A stretch of 64,000 nucleotides of DNA from Eurosta solidaginis (lineage: Eukaryota; Arthropoda; Insecta; Diptera; Tephritidae). Numbering within the stretch: position 1 is the first letter of the stretch; every line of letters begins with the position of its first letter. The DNA lies in NCBI RefSeq assembly GCF_040869045.1, contig NC_090323.1, forward strand, positions 173,870,083-173,934,082. Reading direction: 5' to 3'. The translations under genes were made by a program, and so were the position numbers. The notes under the pieces are model-generated. The model did not search any database. It saw nothing but the letters and a program-made list of their open reading frames with translations, and was not told the DNA's origin. Below are positions 33,368-45,466 of the stretch, piece by piece.

Positions 33368-34990
33368 ATGGGTGGCTGTCGGTGCACGTTTCGTGATTGT
33401 CCTGTTGGCACTAAAAAGCTTCCAGGCATGCATTTCTTCTGCTACCCCATAGCCAACAAGGAGAGCTTTGTGCGATGGCTCAAACTTGCTGATAAAATGG
33501 ATTTTATTAAACTTCCAAGTATTGTTCAAAAGAATAAGAAAATATGTGCTCGGCATTTTCGAATTGAATGTTTTGTTAATTATAAAATGGAAAGATTAAC
33601 ACGCGGAAAATATGTTGAACCAACACTAATGCCCCTAAACGGAAAACTATTTTTGGATTATGAGCATGAAGAGATGATCGGTGGGCCCGAATTGGTTAAA
33701 ATTTCACCACCTGTACAGGCACACTTAATTCCATCACCTGGTTATGTATACCCTTTTACACTTCACGATAATGTTGATCCCAATGAATACATAAAAACAC
33801 GATTGATTGATCTGGTGCTCACCGAAAATATTATCGAACTGTTACCAGCTACAACAAGTGCAGCACTAAAAAATAGTGGTATTAAAAGAATATTAGATGA
33901 AAATTGTGAATTAATGAAAAATTCCAAGAAATTTAAAATTTTTAATTCTGAAGTAACCAATAGCTCCTCATCACCACCATTATCATCCATAGCAAGTAGA
34001 GGAACAAAAAAGAAAGAGGAAAATGTTTTTCAGCTTGATGTCAAAGGATCTGATACGTTGGTAGATTGTCCAATCATGACTGATGAGAGTATTAGTGCAC
34101 AACCAAAAGAAATTGAAACTATCACCATATGCAGTAAAGTGGAGGAAAGCGAGGACAATAACGAAATGGGCGAAGAGGAAGAGTTAAAGGATGTTTTAAT
34201 TAACATGAACAATGTAGAGCCTAATCAGAATAACACAGATCCATTAGATAATCTTAAAGTTCACGACCAAAATCAAATGACTGCACATATTAACAAACTA
34301 GAAAATGAACTTATTAAATACAAAGCGAAACTAAAGCTTAAAATAAACGAATTACTTAAAACAGAAAGTTTTTTGGAAGAAGTAAAACATGAATATAAAC
34401 AACTCGAACAAAAATATGAAGAATTGGAGAAGAATCATGAAGAAGTTATGGATGAGACAAACAAAAATAATTTAAAGGAGCTATTAACAACGGAAATCGA
34501 ACACTTACAAGAGGAGAATAAACATTTACAGGAAAAATGCGCTAAATATGAAAAAGAAAAACAAGAACAAAAGCAAAAGAAAGTGGGGAAAGCGGCAGTT
34601 ATTACAAGCCAGGCAACATCGTCTTCAACTGCTGCTGAGAAGCTTGTGATTTTCAATCAACAGCAATCCGTTACGTCTGCGGCAACTAATAGTGGCAATG
34701 TACAAATTCGGCATACAAATGCAAACCTTTCAAAGGCGCAACTATTTAATGGCGTGAAAAAATATGTTTCTTTATCAATGGCTGCGTTATTACGTATGGA
34801 CATGTTTGGCAATGCAGATCGTGCATGGAAACCGGATGAAAGACGTGTTACAGTTGATTTACTACAACTTGGCGATGAAATATATAAGTACGTAAGCGAT
34901 GAGTGGCGATTACGTTTACCAGCTATAAGCGAGGCACGTTGCTGGCGTGATTATGCTGTGAATATGGTAAAAGATGAAGAAGATCTATAA
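33368..34990 (+). CDS. THAP-domain protein with coiled coil, 540 residues
   Basis: Likely nuclear DNA-binding protein. The THAP zinc finger spans residues 1-90: Cys6 and Cys11, then Cys60 and His63 as the C2CH ligands, with the conserved HFFCYP, Trp37 and the Pro of VEPT (85). Then comes a Ser/Glu-rich region, a long coiled coil (about 315-415), a Gln/Ser linker, and a C-terminal block (about 455-530) with FNGVKKYVS and WKPDERRVTVDLL, ending in Leu-Arg-Leu-Pro and Trp. That block recalls, weakly, the pre-catalytic region of P-element/THAP9 transposases, but no catalytic domain follows. It is a single exon, intact, with ATG 33368 shared with the truncated duplicate upstream. It could be a host regulator or a domesticated transposase fragment. 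Confidence 0.8.
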   Translation: MGGCRCTFRDCPVGTKKLPGMHFFCYPIANKESFVRWLKLADKMDFIKLPSIVQKNKKICARHFRIECFVNYKMERLTRGKYVEPTLMPLNGKLFLDYEHEEMIGGPELVKISPPVQAHLIPSPGYVYPFTLHDNVDPNEYIKTRLIDLVLTENIIELLPATTSAALKNSGIKRILDENCELMKNSKKFKIFNSEVTNSSSSPPLSSIASRGTKKKEENVFQLDVKGSDTLVDCPIMTDESISAQPKEIETITICSKVEESEDNNEMGEEEELKDVLINMNNVEPNQNNTDPLDNLKVHDQNQMTAHINKLENELIKYKAKLKLKINELLKTESFLEEVKHEYKQLEQKYEELEKNHEEVMDETNKNNLKELLTTEIEHLQEENKHLQEKCAKYEKEKQEQKQKKVGKAAVITSQATSSSTAAEKLVIFNQQQSVTSAATNSGNVQIRHTNANLSKAQLFNGVKKYVSLSMAALLRMDMFGNADRAWKPDERRVTVDLLQLGDEIYKYVSDEWRLRLPAISEARCWRDYAVNMVKDEEDL

Positions 34991-35098
34991 ATGAAACTAA
35001 ATTACATGACATTGCAAATTAAATGACTATAAAATATAATTTTTAAAAATGAAACTAATTAAGATGTATATGTAAGTACATACATAATTTATTATTAA

Positions 35099-35438
35099 TT
35101 AGTAACTTTGAAGTAATGTCCAATATATAGATATATATTTTGCGAAGTTAATGTTCGTTCTGGGCCAACTAGACATTTTAAGCCTATTTTCCTGAAACAA
35201 TGTAAAACCAAATTTTAAATAAATGAGCGCTTCTGTCAACATTACAGTTTTCACTCCAGCGCAAGATAGTCCGGAATCACGGTTTGGCAGTAAACAATAA
35301 TTTATTCTCTCAATAATTGACAACCGTATTACTTTCCTTTGCAAACTATTCGCTAAATCTAAAAATTCTCTGTAGCTGAGCAGTTTTAGATCTCGATATA
35401 AAATTAAAATGATGCGGAACGCAGCAGCACTTTTGTGA
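35099..35438 (-). CDS. possible last exon of an unrecognised gene
   Basis: A minus-strand frame is open for about 117 codons in AT-rich DNA where chance frames are short, and its composition looks like real protein (LLPNRDSGLSCAGVKTVML). A possible acceptor TTTATGTAG precedes base 35438, so it may be a 3'-terminal exon ending at TAA 35099. It would converge with the THAP gene, with their stops about 110 bases apart. I do not recognise the family, and no upstream exon was found, partly because the DNA to the right is LINE and minisatellite. Confidence 0.35.
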
Positions 35439-35929
35439 CTACATAAACCTTGTTACAATCGTTTATGTTCCTACACAGGGGGTAAATTCATGTTCGATGA
35501 AGTGATGGAGTGAAAAAAAATTCATGCTCGCTGTGAAATTTATTTTTTCATTTTATCACATCACTTTTTCATGTTAGGCGATTCGTGTTCTTTGCAATAC
35601 TCGCTGTGAAAATCTTATAACGAGCACTGTGGTGAGTAAAAAAATAATATTTTCTGTAAAAAAAAATTTAATACATAAAAGTAGTAAATATGTTCAACTT
35701 TTCAATAAGAAAAGAAATAAATGCCCAATATTCGCCTTTTGATTTCTAGAATAGCGGAGGTAAGTGGGAGACGTGTGGAAAAGAAGGAAAGGAGAAGAAT
35801 TGGAAAACGGAGAGGAGAGGGGGAGACACTGCAGTATATAGATAAATAGATATGTTGTGAGGTTAAGTACTGCGACCTATTGTTTTATTGTGCCCTCATT
35901 CTCTTCACAACACCTCGTCCAAACCGAGT

Positions 35930-37025
35930 TCTTTGAGAAAATCTCGGCTTCAAAGAGCGTACGTGACTACTTTCTAATTTTCGTGATCCTAGGATCCTAA
36001 GTCTTCCTATCACGACTGCATCGCATTCCATCAGGATGTGTTGTGCAGTCTCATCTGCGATCACAAAATCGACAGGATCTACTAGACGATATACCTAGTT
36101 TATGCATGTGGCTCATTAGCCTGCAGTGACCTGTGAGTATGCCTGTTAAAATTCGAAGGCTGCTTTTTGGGAGGTTGAGGCTTTGAGTTGTACCCTCCTA
36201 TCCTGGACTTTCGCGTCAGTGTTGTCTCTGAGGCACGCTTCTTTTTGCCTGAACTCTTCCCTTATGGCGTGTCACCCTATTGGCATAATGGGCTCCGGTC
36301 CTATTGGCTTTTCAGGTACCCAGGTTAAACGGATGATGTTATTGGCCCCTAGACTCTTTAACCTCTACGCGCTCAAGGACTGTTGATGATTTAATCTCAA
36401 CTGAAGATAGTGCCTTGAGCGCAGCCTGACTGTCGTTGTGTATAGCGATCCTCTGGTTTGTATATCTCCGCTGTAAATGTATCTCAGCACACCGGCTTAT
36501 GGCGAAAACTTCGGCTTGGAAGATGCTCGAATATTTTCAGAGTGGTAGGAACATTTTGGCTCGGGGGTTGCAGATCCCAGCTCCTGTGCCCTTCGGTGTC
36601 TTCGAGCCATCGGTGTACCATATTATAGTGTGTTCCTGGTGAAGCGCTTCAATTCTGGAGGTGTCACAGGTACACTTGTTCCCGAGCTTTATTTGAAGCG
36701 CTTCTCAAACTTAATTAGCTTCCTCGGGTCATCACTGGGAAGTTGGATGAGTGGAATCCGCTCCTTCAGCTTCTCCATGTTCCGTGCCTGTATGGCTTTG
36801 CCTCTTCCACATCCCTCTTTAGCTATGTTTACTAAGGTACTCCTGGCTGCCCGCTCAATTATTATGTGTAGAGGCGTTAAATTAAGCATCACCTCTATTG
36901 CCGCCGTCGGGCATGTTCACATGGCTCCCATAATGCAGACACATGCCAAGCGTTGAAGCTCCGTGAGTGACTTGTACAGTCACCATGGTTGTCCTTGCTG
37001 CCCACGCAACTGCTCCATACACTAT
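35930..37025 (-). mobile_element. LINE remnant: RNase H region (I/LOA type)
   Basis: The minus strand encodes MMLNLTPLHIIIERAARST, a phrase typical of the segment between RT and RNase H in I/R1/LOA-type LINEs, then RNase H pieces and, near 36040-35950, the post-RNase-H tail. Frameshifts are frequent. Its left end near 35930 (downstream side) carries no clear tail. Confidence 0.6.
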
Positions 37026-37553
37026 GAATGATATGATAAATTCCTCTGCCATGCACCAGAATTCTGTTAAATTCTTCTGCCACGCACCAGAATTCTGTTA
37101 AATTCCTCTGCCACGCACCAGAATTCTGTTAAATTCCTCTGCCATGCACCAGAATTCTGTTAAATTCTTCTGCCACGCACCAGAATTCTGTTCAATTCCT
37201 CTGCCAAACACAAGAATTCTGTTATTCCTCTGGAAAATTGCAAATCTGTTAAATTCCTCTGCCACGCACCAGAATTCTGTTAAATTCCTCTGCCATGCAC
37301 CAGAATTCTGTTAAATTCTTCTGCCACGCACCAGAATTCTGTTCAATTCCTCTGCCAAACACAAGAATTCTGTTATTCCTCTGGAAAATTGCAAATTTGT
37401 TAAATTCCTCTGCCACGCACCAGAATTCTGTTAAATTCCTCTGCCATGCACCAGAATTCTGTTAAATTCTTCTGCCACGCACCAGAATTCTGTTCAATTC
37501 CTCTGCCAAACACAAGAATTCTGTTATTCCTCTGGAAAATTGCAAATCTGCCT
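37026..37553. repeat. 31 bp minisatellite with 151 bp higher-order repeat
   Basis: Monomers of about 31 bp share CTGCCACGCACCAGAATTCTG. Variants with CAAACACAAG and with GGAAAATTGCAAAT recur in fixed order: the GGAAAATTG variant starts at 37231, 37382 and 37533, exactly 151 bases apart. The array lies between a LINE remnant and the CR1/L2-like LINE. Confidence 0.9.
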
Positions 37554-37689
37554 TATCACCTAAAATTGTCCTATACACCTAAAATTGTGCTACAACAAAT
37601 TAATGTAATTAATTAGTGCGCCTAAAATCAGGCAAAAGAAAAACCAAAAATATTGAATAGTGTTGTGCAAGATATAAGCAGCATTAAAA

Positions 37690-40600
37690 AAACATGTCAT
37701 ATGTGTTTCAGAAACATGGTTTTCTTCGTTTCATAAAAATGATATGGTGAAGATAAATGGATACCGGCTTTTCAGAGTTGATAGAAGTGGTCATGGTGGT
37801 GGTGTTGCGATATATGTAAAAAGTAGTATGTCCTGTAAATTGTGTTGTTGTTCTAGTCCAGGTGATCCTGTGGAATGTGTGTTTGTTCATATGTTTTCTG
37901 AAAATAATAGTAGGCTTCTTATCGGCTGTGTATACAGACCGAATCGACTAGTAGATTTTTCCGCGTTTATTGAATTTCTTCAATCGTTACTATTAGACTA
38001 TGGCAATATTATCATCGCTGGAGATTTTAATAGTAACCTACTGGTGGATGCCACTTTAAAACAAAGCATGGAATCTCTGGGACTTTTTCCCACAAACTGT
38101 GATATACCAACGCATTTCACAAATACTAACTCTTCTCTATTAGATTTATTTTTTGTCAATGATCTTCATAAAATGATTCACTACACGCAACTATCCGCCT
38201 CCTGCTTCTCAAAACACGACCTGATATTCCTAAACTACAACTTCCAAACATCATGTAGGCCAAGTTCGTTCGCGTATCGCGATTACAGAAGTATAGATTA
38301 TTATTCTCTTGCTGAGTCCATTGAGTCGGTTGATTGGAGCTTGATTCGTACGTTAACATCGGTTGATGACCAGACAAAGTTTCTGCAGGATAACATAAAT
38401 AATTTATTCGATGATCACGTTCCACTAAAAATAAAAACACCTAAATACAATAATAGCCCTTAGTTCAATGCTACATTAAAACACCTTATCCACCTTCGTA
38501 ACCAAGCCTACTCGCGGTGGAAAAGGTACAAAACAGTCGAAGCGTATATCTGCTTTAAAACAGCTCGGCTTACTGCAAACAAAGCCATAAGGCTGGCTAA
38601 GGCAAATTATTTTAAGTATAAGTTTAGTTCTGCTTTGAATACAAAAGAAAAGTGGAATAAAATCAAACAAATAGGAATTGGTAAGCCCAAAAGTGACCTG
38701 TCTCATCCCCCTGATGTCGACATCAACGAAATAAATAATACTTTTGTAAGACTACCAAACTCAGCCGACAATGTGTGTATTGATAACTACTCCGTGCGTG
38801 TTAATGTTGACACTAGCCCTTTCGAGTTTGTTTGTGTTGATAATTGTGATGTTGTCCAAGCCATAACTTCTGTGAAGTCTAACGCAATGGGGCTTGATGG
38901 TATATGTTCAAAGTTTTTAAAAGTCATTCTTCCCAAAATCCTTCCCCACATTACTTACTTGGTCAACTCAATTTTGACGACCGGTGTCTTCCCAATATAC
39001 TGGAAAGCTGCAAAAGTTATTCCAATCCGTAAACAAAATAATGAGTATCGACCAATAGCCATACTCCCTTTCCTCTCTAAGGTCGTTGAACGTGTTCTAC
39101 ATGGGCAAATCGTATCATATGTACATGAATACAAGCTCCTGTCAGACAGTCAGTCTGGTTTCAGGTCAAAGCGGAGCTGTACAACGGCACTATTATCTGT
39201 GACAGAAGAAATTCGTGAGCGAGTGGATGAAAGTTACATTGCCTTCTTAACATTTTTTTGTATATGTATATTTACTCAGTTTATTTAATATGAGCGAATA
39301 TGAACATTTCAATATAAAATGAACAAAAAGAACAAAAAAGAATAAGCAAAAACAGAGTTGCCAAAATGATAGTAAATTAATTCAGTGTGTGGCGTTACCA
39401 CTTCGTTTCATACATAACACATTTCTTGACCACTCTAAAGCTTTTGATTCTGTAGAGCACACTCTGCTCTGTAGGAAGCTGGTAAACTTATTTAACTTCT
39501 CTGGTCATGCAGTTGCCCTTATAAGATCATATCTTGGCGATAGGACTCAAGCAGTATGTATAGATGGTGAAAAGTCTGACTTCCTACATGTCTTAAGAGG
39601 CGTCCCTCAAGGCTCTATCCTGGGTCCTCTGTTATTTGTTCTGTATATCAATGACTTACCCGATGTCCTTAAGCATTGTAATGTTCATATCTACGCTGAT
39701 GATGTGCAGTTGTTTACGTGTTGTCCTCGTGATCAAACTAGCTTGTGCATAAGTAACTTAAACCACTATTTGAATCAAATATTTTCATGGGCTAATATGA
39801 ATGGCTTATGTATAAACCCGAATAAGTCAAAATGTATTGTTATTCATAGACGGTCTTTTCCCACTAATGATTTAGAGAATGTAGTGTTCGACAATTCCGT
39901 TATAGAATACGTAGATACGGCGTAAAACTTAGGTGTAATTTTTAACAAAACATTGACATGGAAAGACCACATTTTTAGAACGGTTGGAAAAGTGTATGGA
40001 ATGCTTCGTACACTATGGTTAACAAAGTATTTCACGCCTTTGCACATAAGACTACTTCTGGCTAAAGCGTACTTAATACCTACGCTACTCCATGGTTGTG
40101 TGATTTACTCAAACTGTGACTATCTGTGCAAGAACAAACTAAATGTTGTTTACAACAACATTGCTAGATATGTTTATGGGTTGAAAAGACTTGACCACGT
40201 ATCACAACATGCTGAAAAGTTGCTAAACATTTCTTTCGAAAATCTTTTAAAAGTCAAAACACTGTCCTTCCTCCATAAATTGATACACACGAAGGAACCT
40301 GACTATCTATATCGTAAGCTTATTTTTCTGCAATCATCAATATCGGTGCTTCTTCTTAAGCACATTAGATACCGCACGCTAACCTCTGAGCGCCAATTCT
40401 TTATTACTGTAATACGTCTTTGGAACTCCCTACCTACAAGTCTTCGACTCTTAAGTAATGCTCTGCACTTTAAAAAAGAACTAACATCATTTTTTAACGA
40501 CTCTTAAACTGGATCTCAAATTGTTGTTGTTAAAATGTTCATTTCTAAGTCCTTCTCCTTTCTCTGTGTCTTCTTCCTTTATTTGTTAAATACTATTCGA

Positions 40601-40870
40601 TCTATAACCAGCCAAAGGTTATCATCACTACTGCTGTCTTTTAATATTTATTAATTACTTTTCTTTAGTTTTAAGATTTACATTTACATACATAAATATT
40701 TCACTATTATCCGCTATATTTAATTTAATTTGATTAATCTAATTTATTATTATTATAAATGTTCAGTTTAATAGCTCATGCTATTCATGACTAGCACTGT
40801 TAAATAATTTGTCAAAATTGTTGTGCTAGGAACAAATTTTCAAATAAATACATACATACATACATACATA
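37690..40870 (+). mobile_element. CR1/L2-like LINE with (CATA)n tail
   Basis: Non-LTR retrotransposon with endonuclease (37744-38463, with GGGVAIYVK, GCVYRPN and IIAGDFNSNLL), RT (38635-39925, with YRPIAILPFLSKVVERVL, LRGVPQGSILGPLLF and YADDVQLF) and a C-terminal region to 40507. The frame is one throughout. It is interrupted by TAG 38461-38463, TAA 39923-39925 and a 170 bp insertion at about 39255-39420. The 3' UTR ends in ACATACATACAT, typical of the CR1/L2/Daphne/Crack group. The 5' end is not defined. It is the probable source subfamily of the fragment at 22178-22730. Confidence 0.8.
39255..39420. other. small insertion inside the LINE RT
   Basis: About 170 AT-rich bases split the RT between Ala-Phe-Leu-Thr-Phe and Leu-Asp-His-Ser-Lys-Ala-Phe. 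A short ACATTT lies at both borders and may be the target duplication. It contains GAGTTGCCAAAA, as in the hairpin at 20592. Possibly a MITE. Confidence 0.5.
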
Positions 40871-41159
40871 TTTTAACAACATCTACAATAAAAATATAAA
40901 TCTATATTATCAACACTTCCAAAAACTGCGTTCCTACTGTTTTTGTGGAAGCCCTCAAGTCGGTGTTTATTGTCTTGGAATTTGTCAGCAGTGTTCTATT
41001 AAATTATCAATGTGGAATAGCATCGATCAACTTTTTTTTAAAAACTGTGTTTTTACAAGAAGGCTTCATTTATTATTAAACTACAATTAGCGTCTTCATT
41101 TATTCGTGATGTGTATGACGTTGTTGTTGTTGTTGCATGACGTTTGCACTATTTATTTA
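40871..41159. other. AT-rich spacer between two LINEs
   Basis: No coding signal. It contains a (GTT)n run at about 41121-41135, close to the 3' end of the next LINE. Confidence 0.4.
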
Positions 41160-43070
41160 ATTACTTACTTACTTAATTGGCGCTTAACCGTCTAAACGGT
41201 TATGGCCGTCCAACAAGGCGCGCCAGTCGCTCCTTCGCTCCGCCAACCGGCGCCAATTGGTCACACCAAGGGAGTTTAAATCGTTTTCCACCTGGTCCTT
41301 CCAACGGAGTGGGGGCCGCCCTCTACCTCTGCTTCCATAGGCGGGTTCCGATAGAAACACTTTCTTGGCCGGAGCATCATCTTTCATTCGCATAAATGGC
41401 CTAGGCAGCGCAGCCGCTGCGTTTTAATTCGCTGGACTATGTTGATGTCTGCGTATAGCTCGTACAGCTCATCATTAAATCTTCTTCGGTATTCGCCATC
41501 GCCAACGCGTAGAGGTCCATAAATCTTTCGAAGAACTTCTCTCGAACACTCCCAAAGCCGCTTCATCTGCTGTTGTCATGGTCCATGCTTCTGCCCCATA
41601 TAGCAGGACGGGTACGATAAGTGACTTGTAGAGTATTATTTTCGTTCGCCGAGAGAGGACTTTACTTTTCAATTGCCTACCTAGTCCAAAGTAGCATTTA
41701 TTGGCAAGATTGATTCTTCGCTGGATTTCAGTGCTGATGTTGTTGCTAGTGTTGATGCTGGTTCCCAAATAAACGAAGTCTTTTACTATTTCGAAATTAT
41801 GGCTGCCAACAGTAGCGTGGTTGCCAAGGCGCATATGCGCTGACTCTTTGCTCGATGACAGCAGGTACTTCGTTTTGTCCTCATTCACCATCAAACCCAT
41901 CTTTACCGCTTCTTTTTCCAGTTTGGAGTAAGCAGAACTAACAGCGCGGGTGTTTAGGCCGATGATATCAATGTCATCAGCATATGCCAGTAATTGCACG
42001 CTTTTATAGTATATTGTTCCAGTGCGGTTAAGTTCTGCAGCTAGTAAAATTAAAGAAATCGCACGATAGGGGCCGCCCTGTCTGAAACCTCGTTTAGTTT
42101 CGAACGGCTCGGAGAGGTCCTTCCCAATTCTGACTGAGCTGATGGTGTTGCTCAACGTCATTTTGCACAGCCGTATAAGTTTTGCGGGGAAACCAAATTC
42201 AGACATAGCGGCATATAGGCAGCTCCTTTTCGTGCTGTCGAAGGCGGCTTTAAAGTCGACGAAGAGGTGATGTGTGTCGATTCTCTTTTCACGGGTTTTT
42301 TCCAAGATTTGGCGCATTGTGAAAATCTGGTCAATGGTAGATTTACCAGGTCTGAAGCCGCACTGATAAGGTCCAATCAGCCGGTTCACGGTGGGCTTCA
42401 ATCTTTCGCACAATACACTTGAAAGGACCTTATATGCGATATTAAGAAGGCTGATTCCACGATAGTTGGTGCATTTTGCAGTATCCCCCTTCTTGTGGAC
42501 TGGGCAAAGAACACTTAGATTCCAACCGTCGGGCATGCTTTCGTCCGCCAATATTTTGCTAAGAACTGCTGCATGCGCCTTACAAACTCCTCGCCGCCGA
42601 ACTTGAATAGCTCCGCAGGCAATCCATCAGCGCCCACGGCCTTGTTGTTTTTCAATCTGGTTATTGCTATTCTAACTTCGTCATAATCGGGCGGGGGGAC
42701 ATATATTCCATCATCATCGATTGCGGGATCGGGTTCTTCATCTCTGCGCGGTGAATTGCTGCCTCCATTTAGGAGAGCAGAGAAGTATTCCCTCCATTAT
42801 CTAAGCACTCTCTGGACATCAGTTACAAGGTCGCCGTTTTCATTCCTACAGGAGTTTGGTGTTTTGGTAGAATTTTCGGGCGTTATTCCTGGTGGCTAGC
42901 AGCTCAAGCTCCTCGCACTAACGCCTTTCTGGTTCTGCTTTTTTCTTCCTGAAAAGGCGTCTCGCTTCCCTTTTCAACTCACGATAGCGTTCACACACTC
43001 CTCTTGTGGCGCTCGCTTTTAACGTAGCCCTGTAGGCAGCGTCTTTTCTTTCGGTTGCAACGCGGCATTA
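41160..43070 (-). mobile_element. 5'-truncated RTE-like LINE
   Basis: On the minus strand the RT frame 42551-41475 has CPVHKKGD, NYRGISLLN, FRPGKSTIDQIF, AFDSTKR, FRQGG and YADDIDIIGLN, followed by the thumb and Trp-rich end (YGAEAWTMTTAD). A one-base loss near 42560 separates it from the upstream Ala-Glu-Leu-Phe-Lys-Phe-Gly-Gly part. The 5' end breaks in the basic linker at 43070. The 3' end is a short (AAGT)n tail at 41160-41175, usual for RTE-type elements. It is the same family as 2041-3420. Confidence 0.8.
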
Positions 43071-43889
43071 TTCATAATTAGATTATTGACTAATTAATTA
43101 TTAATTATTTGATTAAAAGAGTCAGCAGATATTGCAGTTTAGTAGAGACAAGGAGTAGCAGTATCAGCTTTTCATAACGGCATTCAAGCTTATTGGTCAA
43201 AATTGTTATGGATATGTATTTTTATTTATGCCACATTCATTGAGCTCAATTGAAATTATATTATAATTACCATCTACACACATCATATCTATCTACCCTT
43301 TGCAATAAAAGTCATCAAAAAAAGCCATTGCACATATCTCATCGCTCTATTGGTAACACAGTGAATAAAGTTGTATCATAACGATAAGAAATTAAAATTG
43401 AACATAAACCATGATTCAATCACAAGAGGTTTGCTCGACATACACATTTTTTGACAATTGCAGCCATTTTGCTCCCAAATCGAATTGACATCCGTTAACT
43501 GTGTTGTTTCTTTGCGAATTTCGGAAAATATTAGTAGTAGAAATAGGAAGCAATCAGTTTACAAATACCCGATAAGTACTTAACTGCATAATTCCTTAGA
43601 ACATTTATTTTAATTTTATAATGAATTTATTAACTAATGGCAAGGATATATTAGTGTGGCTGAACATTGAAAATAGGTAATTTTATGAAAAGTGACGACA
43701 CCAGGGAATCATCCACTTCCATAATCCTATGAACATACGAAAACTAAACCAATTCAAAATTCATCATTCAACGTCAAAGCTTCGTCTATTAAATCAATTC
43801 ACGTAAAAATGTCATTAGTAAATAATGGAGATGCCATAACGAAATGTACTCATTGGGCATGTTAACTTATTCAGGTAAAAGTTTAGAAC
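43071..43889. other. AT-rich intergenic DNA
   Basis: No frames, inverted ends or matches to other parts of the window were found. Confidence 0.5.
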
Positions 43890-44290
43890 AGGAGTCTACT
43901 ACTAATACGCGTCCAAAACTATCGAGAGAGGTGACCAAGACAACAATAATCCTAAGGCAGAAAAGAAAAATTGTATCTCTGTCCGGAGATATTTGCAGTT
44001 GAAGTTAGCAATTTTCATGTGGTTGTTGAAATTTTTTTGTGCACTGAAAAAGATTTTGTGTACAAAGGGATTTTGCATGCATTTAAATTTTGATCCCACC
44101 TCATTGATGGAACGGCCAGGGTATTTTTTATAAGCCCGGCTGAAGGCCGCCAACGCAACCCGGGCCATTTTTGGGTTTTTCGTCAATATCTTTGGAACGA
44201 GCTATATTTCCGCTTTCGCATTATTGTTATCTAGGTCAATACGCGTTTTTGACACTTCTCTCGATATTTTTGGGTGCGTATGAAAAGTTC
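43890..44290. mobile_element. foldback-type element, second copy
   Basis: Ends near 43910 (ACGCGTCCAAAACTATCGAG) and 44250-44275 (complement with AAAATATCGAGAG) are inverted. The interior shares CCGCCAACGCAACCCGGGCC and related blocks with the element at 30.9-31.9 kb. It is shorter and more degraded than that copy. Confidence 0.55.
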
Positions 44291-45352
44291 TATTAATTCC
44301 GTATGTTCGGAACATTCGTCTCTATTTAAGAATTTGGAGAATCGGTTCATATTTAAAATATTGTGCATATTCGGACCCCGTGAGGTAGTATCAAATGAAC
44401 GTAATCCGAATATTCTGAACTGAGGCTTTACCCGGAGCGCTTCCATGAATACTTAACGGAAAAGAGCAAAAAAAAGGTGAATACTCCCTGTGTAGCAGGG
44501 CCGTACAAATCTTAACTCTTCTGGCAAAGTCAAGGTAGGAATATAAAGTCCTAAGGCAATAAGCCATTTTCTTTATTTTTGTTTTTGTCAGTTCATTGCG
44601 GCTGCTGAGTAGCGTAACACCCCATATCGGCTGCCTGTTCAAAATCATGCTATCTCAAAATATTTTTCAAAAATTTCCCAATTCAGTATTTGTCACAAAA
44701 CCGCCCTATATTAGAATTAGATCGAAGAACGCCTCAGAATGCTTTTCGTTAACTCCCTCTTATGACAAAATGCATTAAACTTATGCTCATGTAGGGAGTT
44801 TTGTAAACAAATTTTGAGATAGTGCATTTTTGAATAAAATACAAACGTACGACATTCCTCAAACAATTTCTGAAAGAATGACCAAACCAACATAACTTTA
44901 TCAATTCACTCATTTTCACAATATTTAGTAGACATTGAATTATTTCCCCAAAAACTTTTCGCATTTACAAATTTATTATCACTACTAATATACAACCAAA
45001 GATACTTGTCTACTACAATTTCACTGAAGGGGATTGAATTACTCCCCGTTTTCCTTACTTCGTAAAAGCAACCCGTCCAGATTTTTCAATTCGGGAGTGT
45101 CAAAGGTCTGTCATCATTGAAGAACAAACCCCTAGTAATTGAATCATGAACATAAACAAGCGATCATCTAATTGGAATTACGGTCATATGCATATTTTCA
45201 ACAAATCTCATTATCAATCATCCAACTAGTTATGAGCAATCAATTGCAACAACGAAAATTCAATCAAGAAGAAAACAGCAAATTAAATTTAGAAGTGTGA
45301 AAAATGCCCCTTTTTTATACAATATTAAAAGAGCGGGCAAATTTTAAAATAT
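44291..45352. other. AT-rich DNA without recognised genes
   Basis: A minus-strand 85-codon frame (44391-44648) has the look of a LINE C-terminus (MILNRQPIWGVTLL) but is too short to place. The rest is AT-rich without signal. Confidence 0.35.
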
Positions 45353-45466
45353 TGTAACGAATTTAGTGCAATTCCGCTTATTTGCAACCTTCTACTAACG
45401 TTCGTATCGCTAAACTGTTGAATAAACAACTCCAATATTCAATAATGCAAAATGGTCTTTATTAAT
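45353..45466 (-). repeat. LTR fragment of the SAP-Gag retrotransposon family
   Basis: On the minus strand it matches the last about 110 bases of the LTR at 25900-26562: AATAAAG region, TTCAATATTGGAGTT, CAACAGTTTAG, and the ending CGTTACA. It is truncated where a SINE abuts at 45467. Confidence 0.8.

Noticed and set aside
41121..41135. GTT run as the tail of an Ingi/Vingi-like LINE
   Set aside because: The adjoining sequence does not match that LINE's 3' end; the neighbouring element has its own AAGT tail.
44391..44648. Minus-strand frame resembling a LINE C-terminus
   Set aside because: It is suggestive but too short, and no adjoining RT or tail was found.
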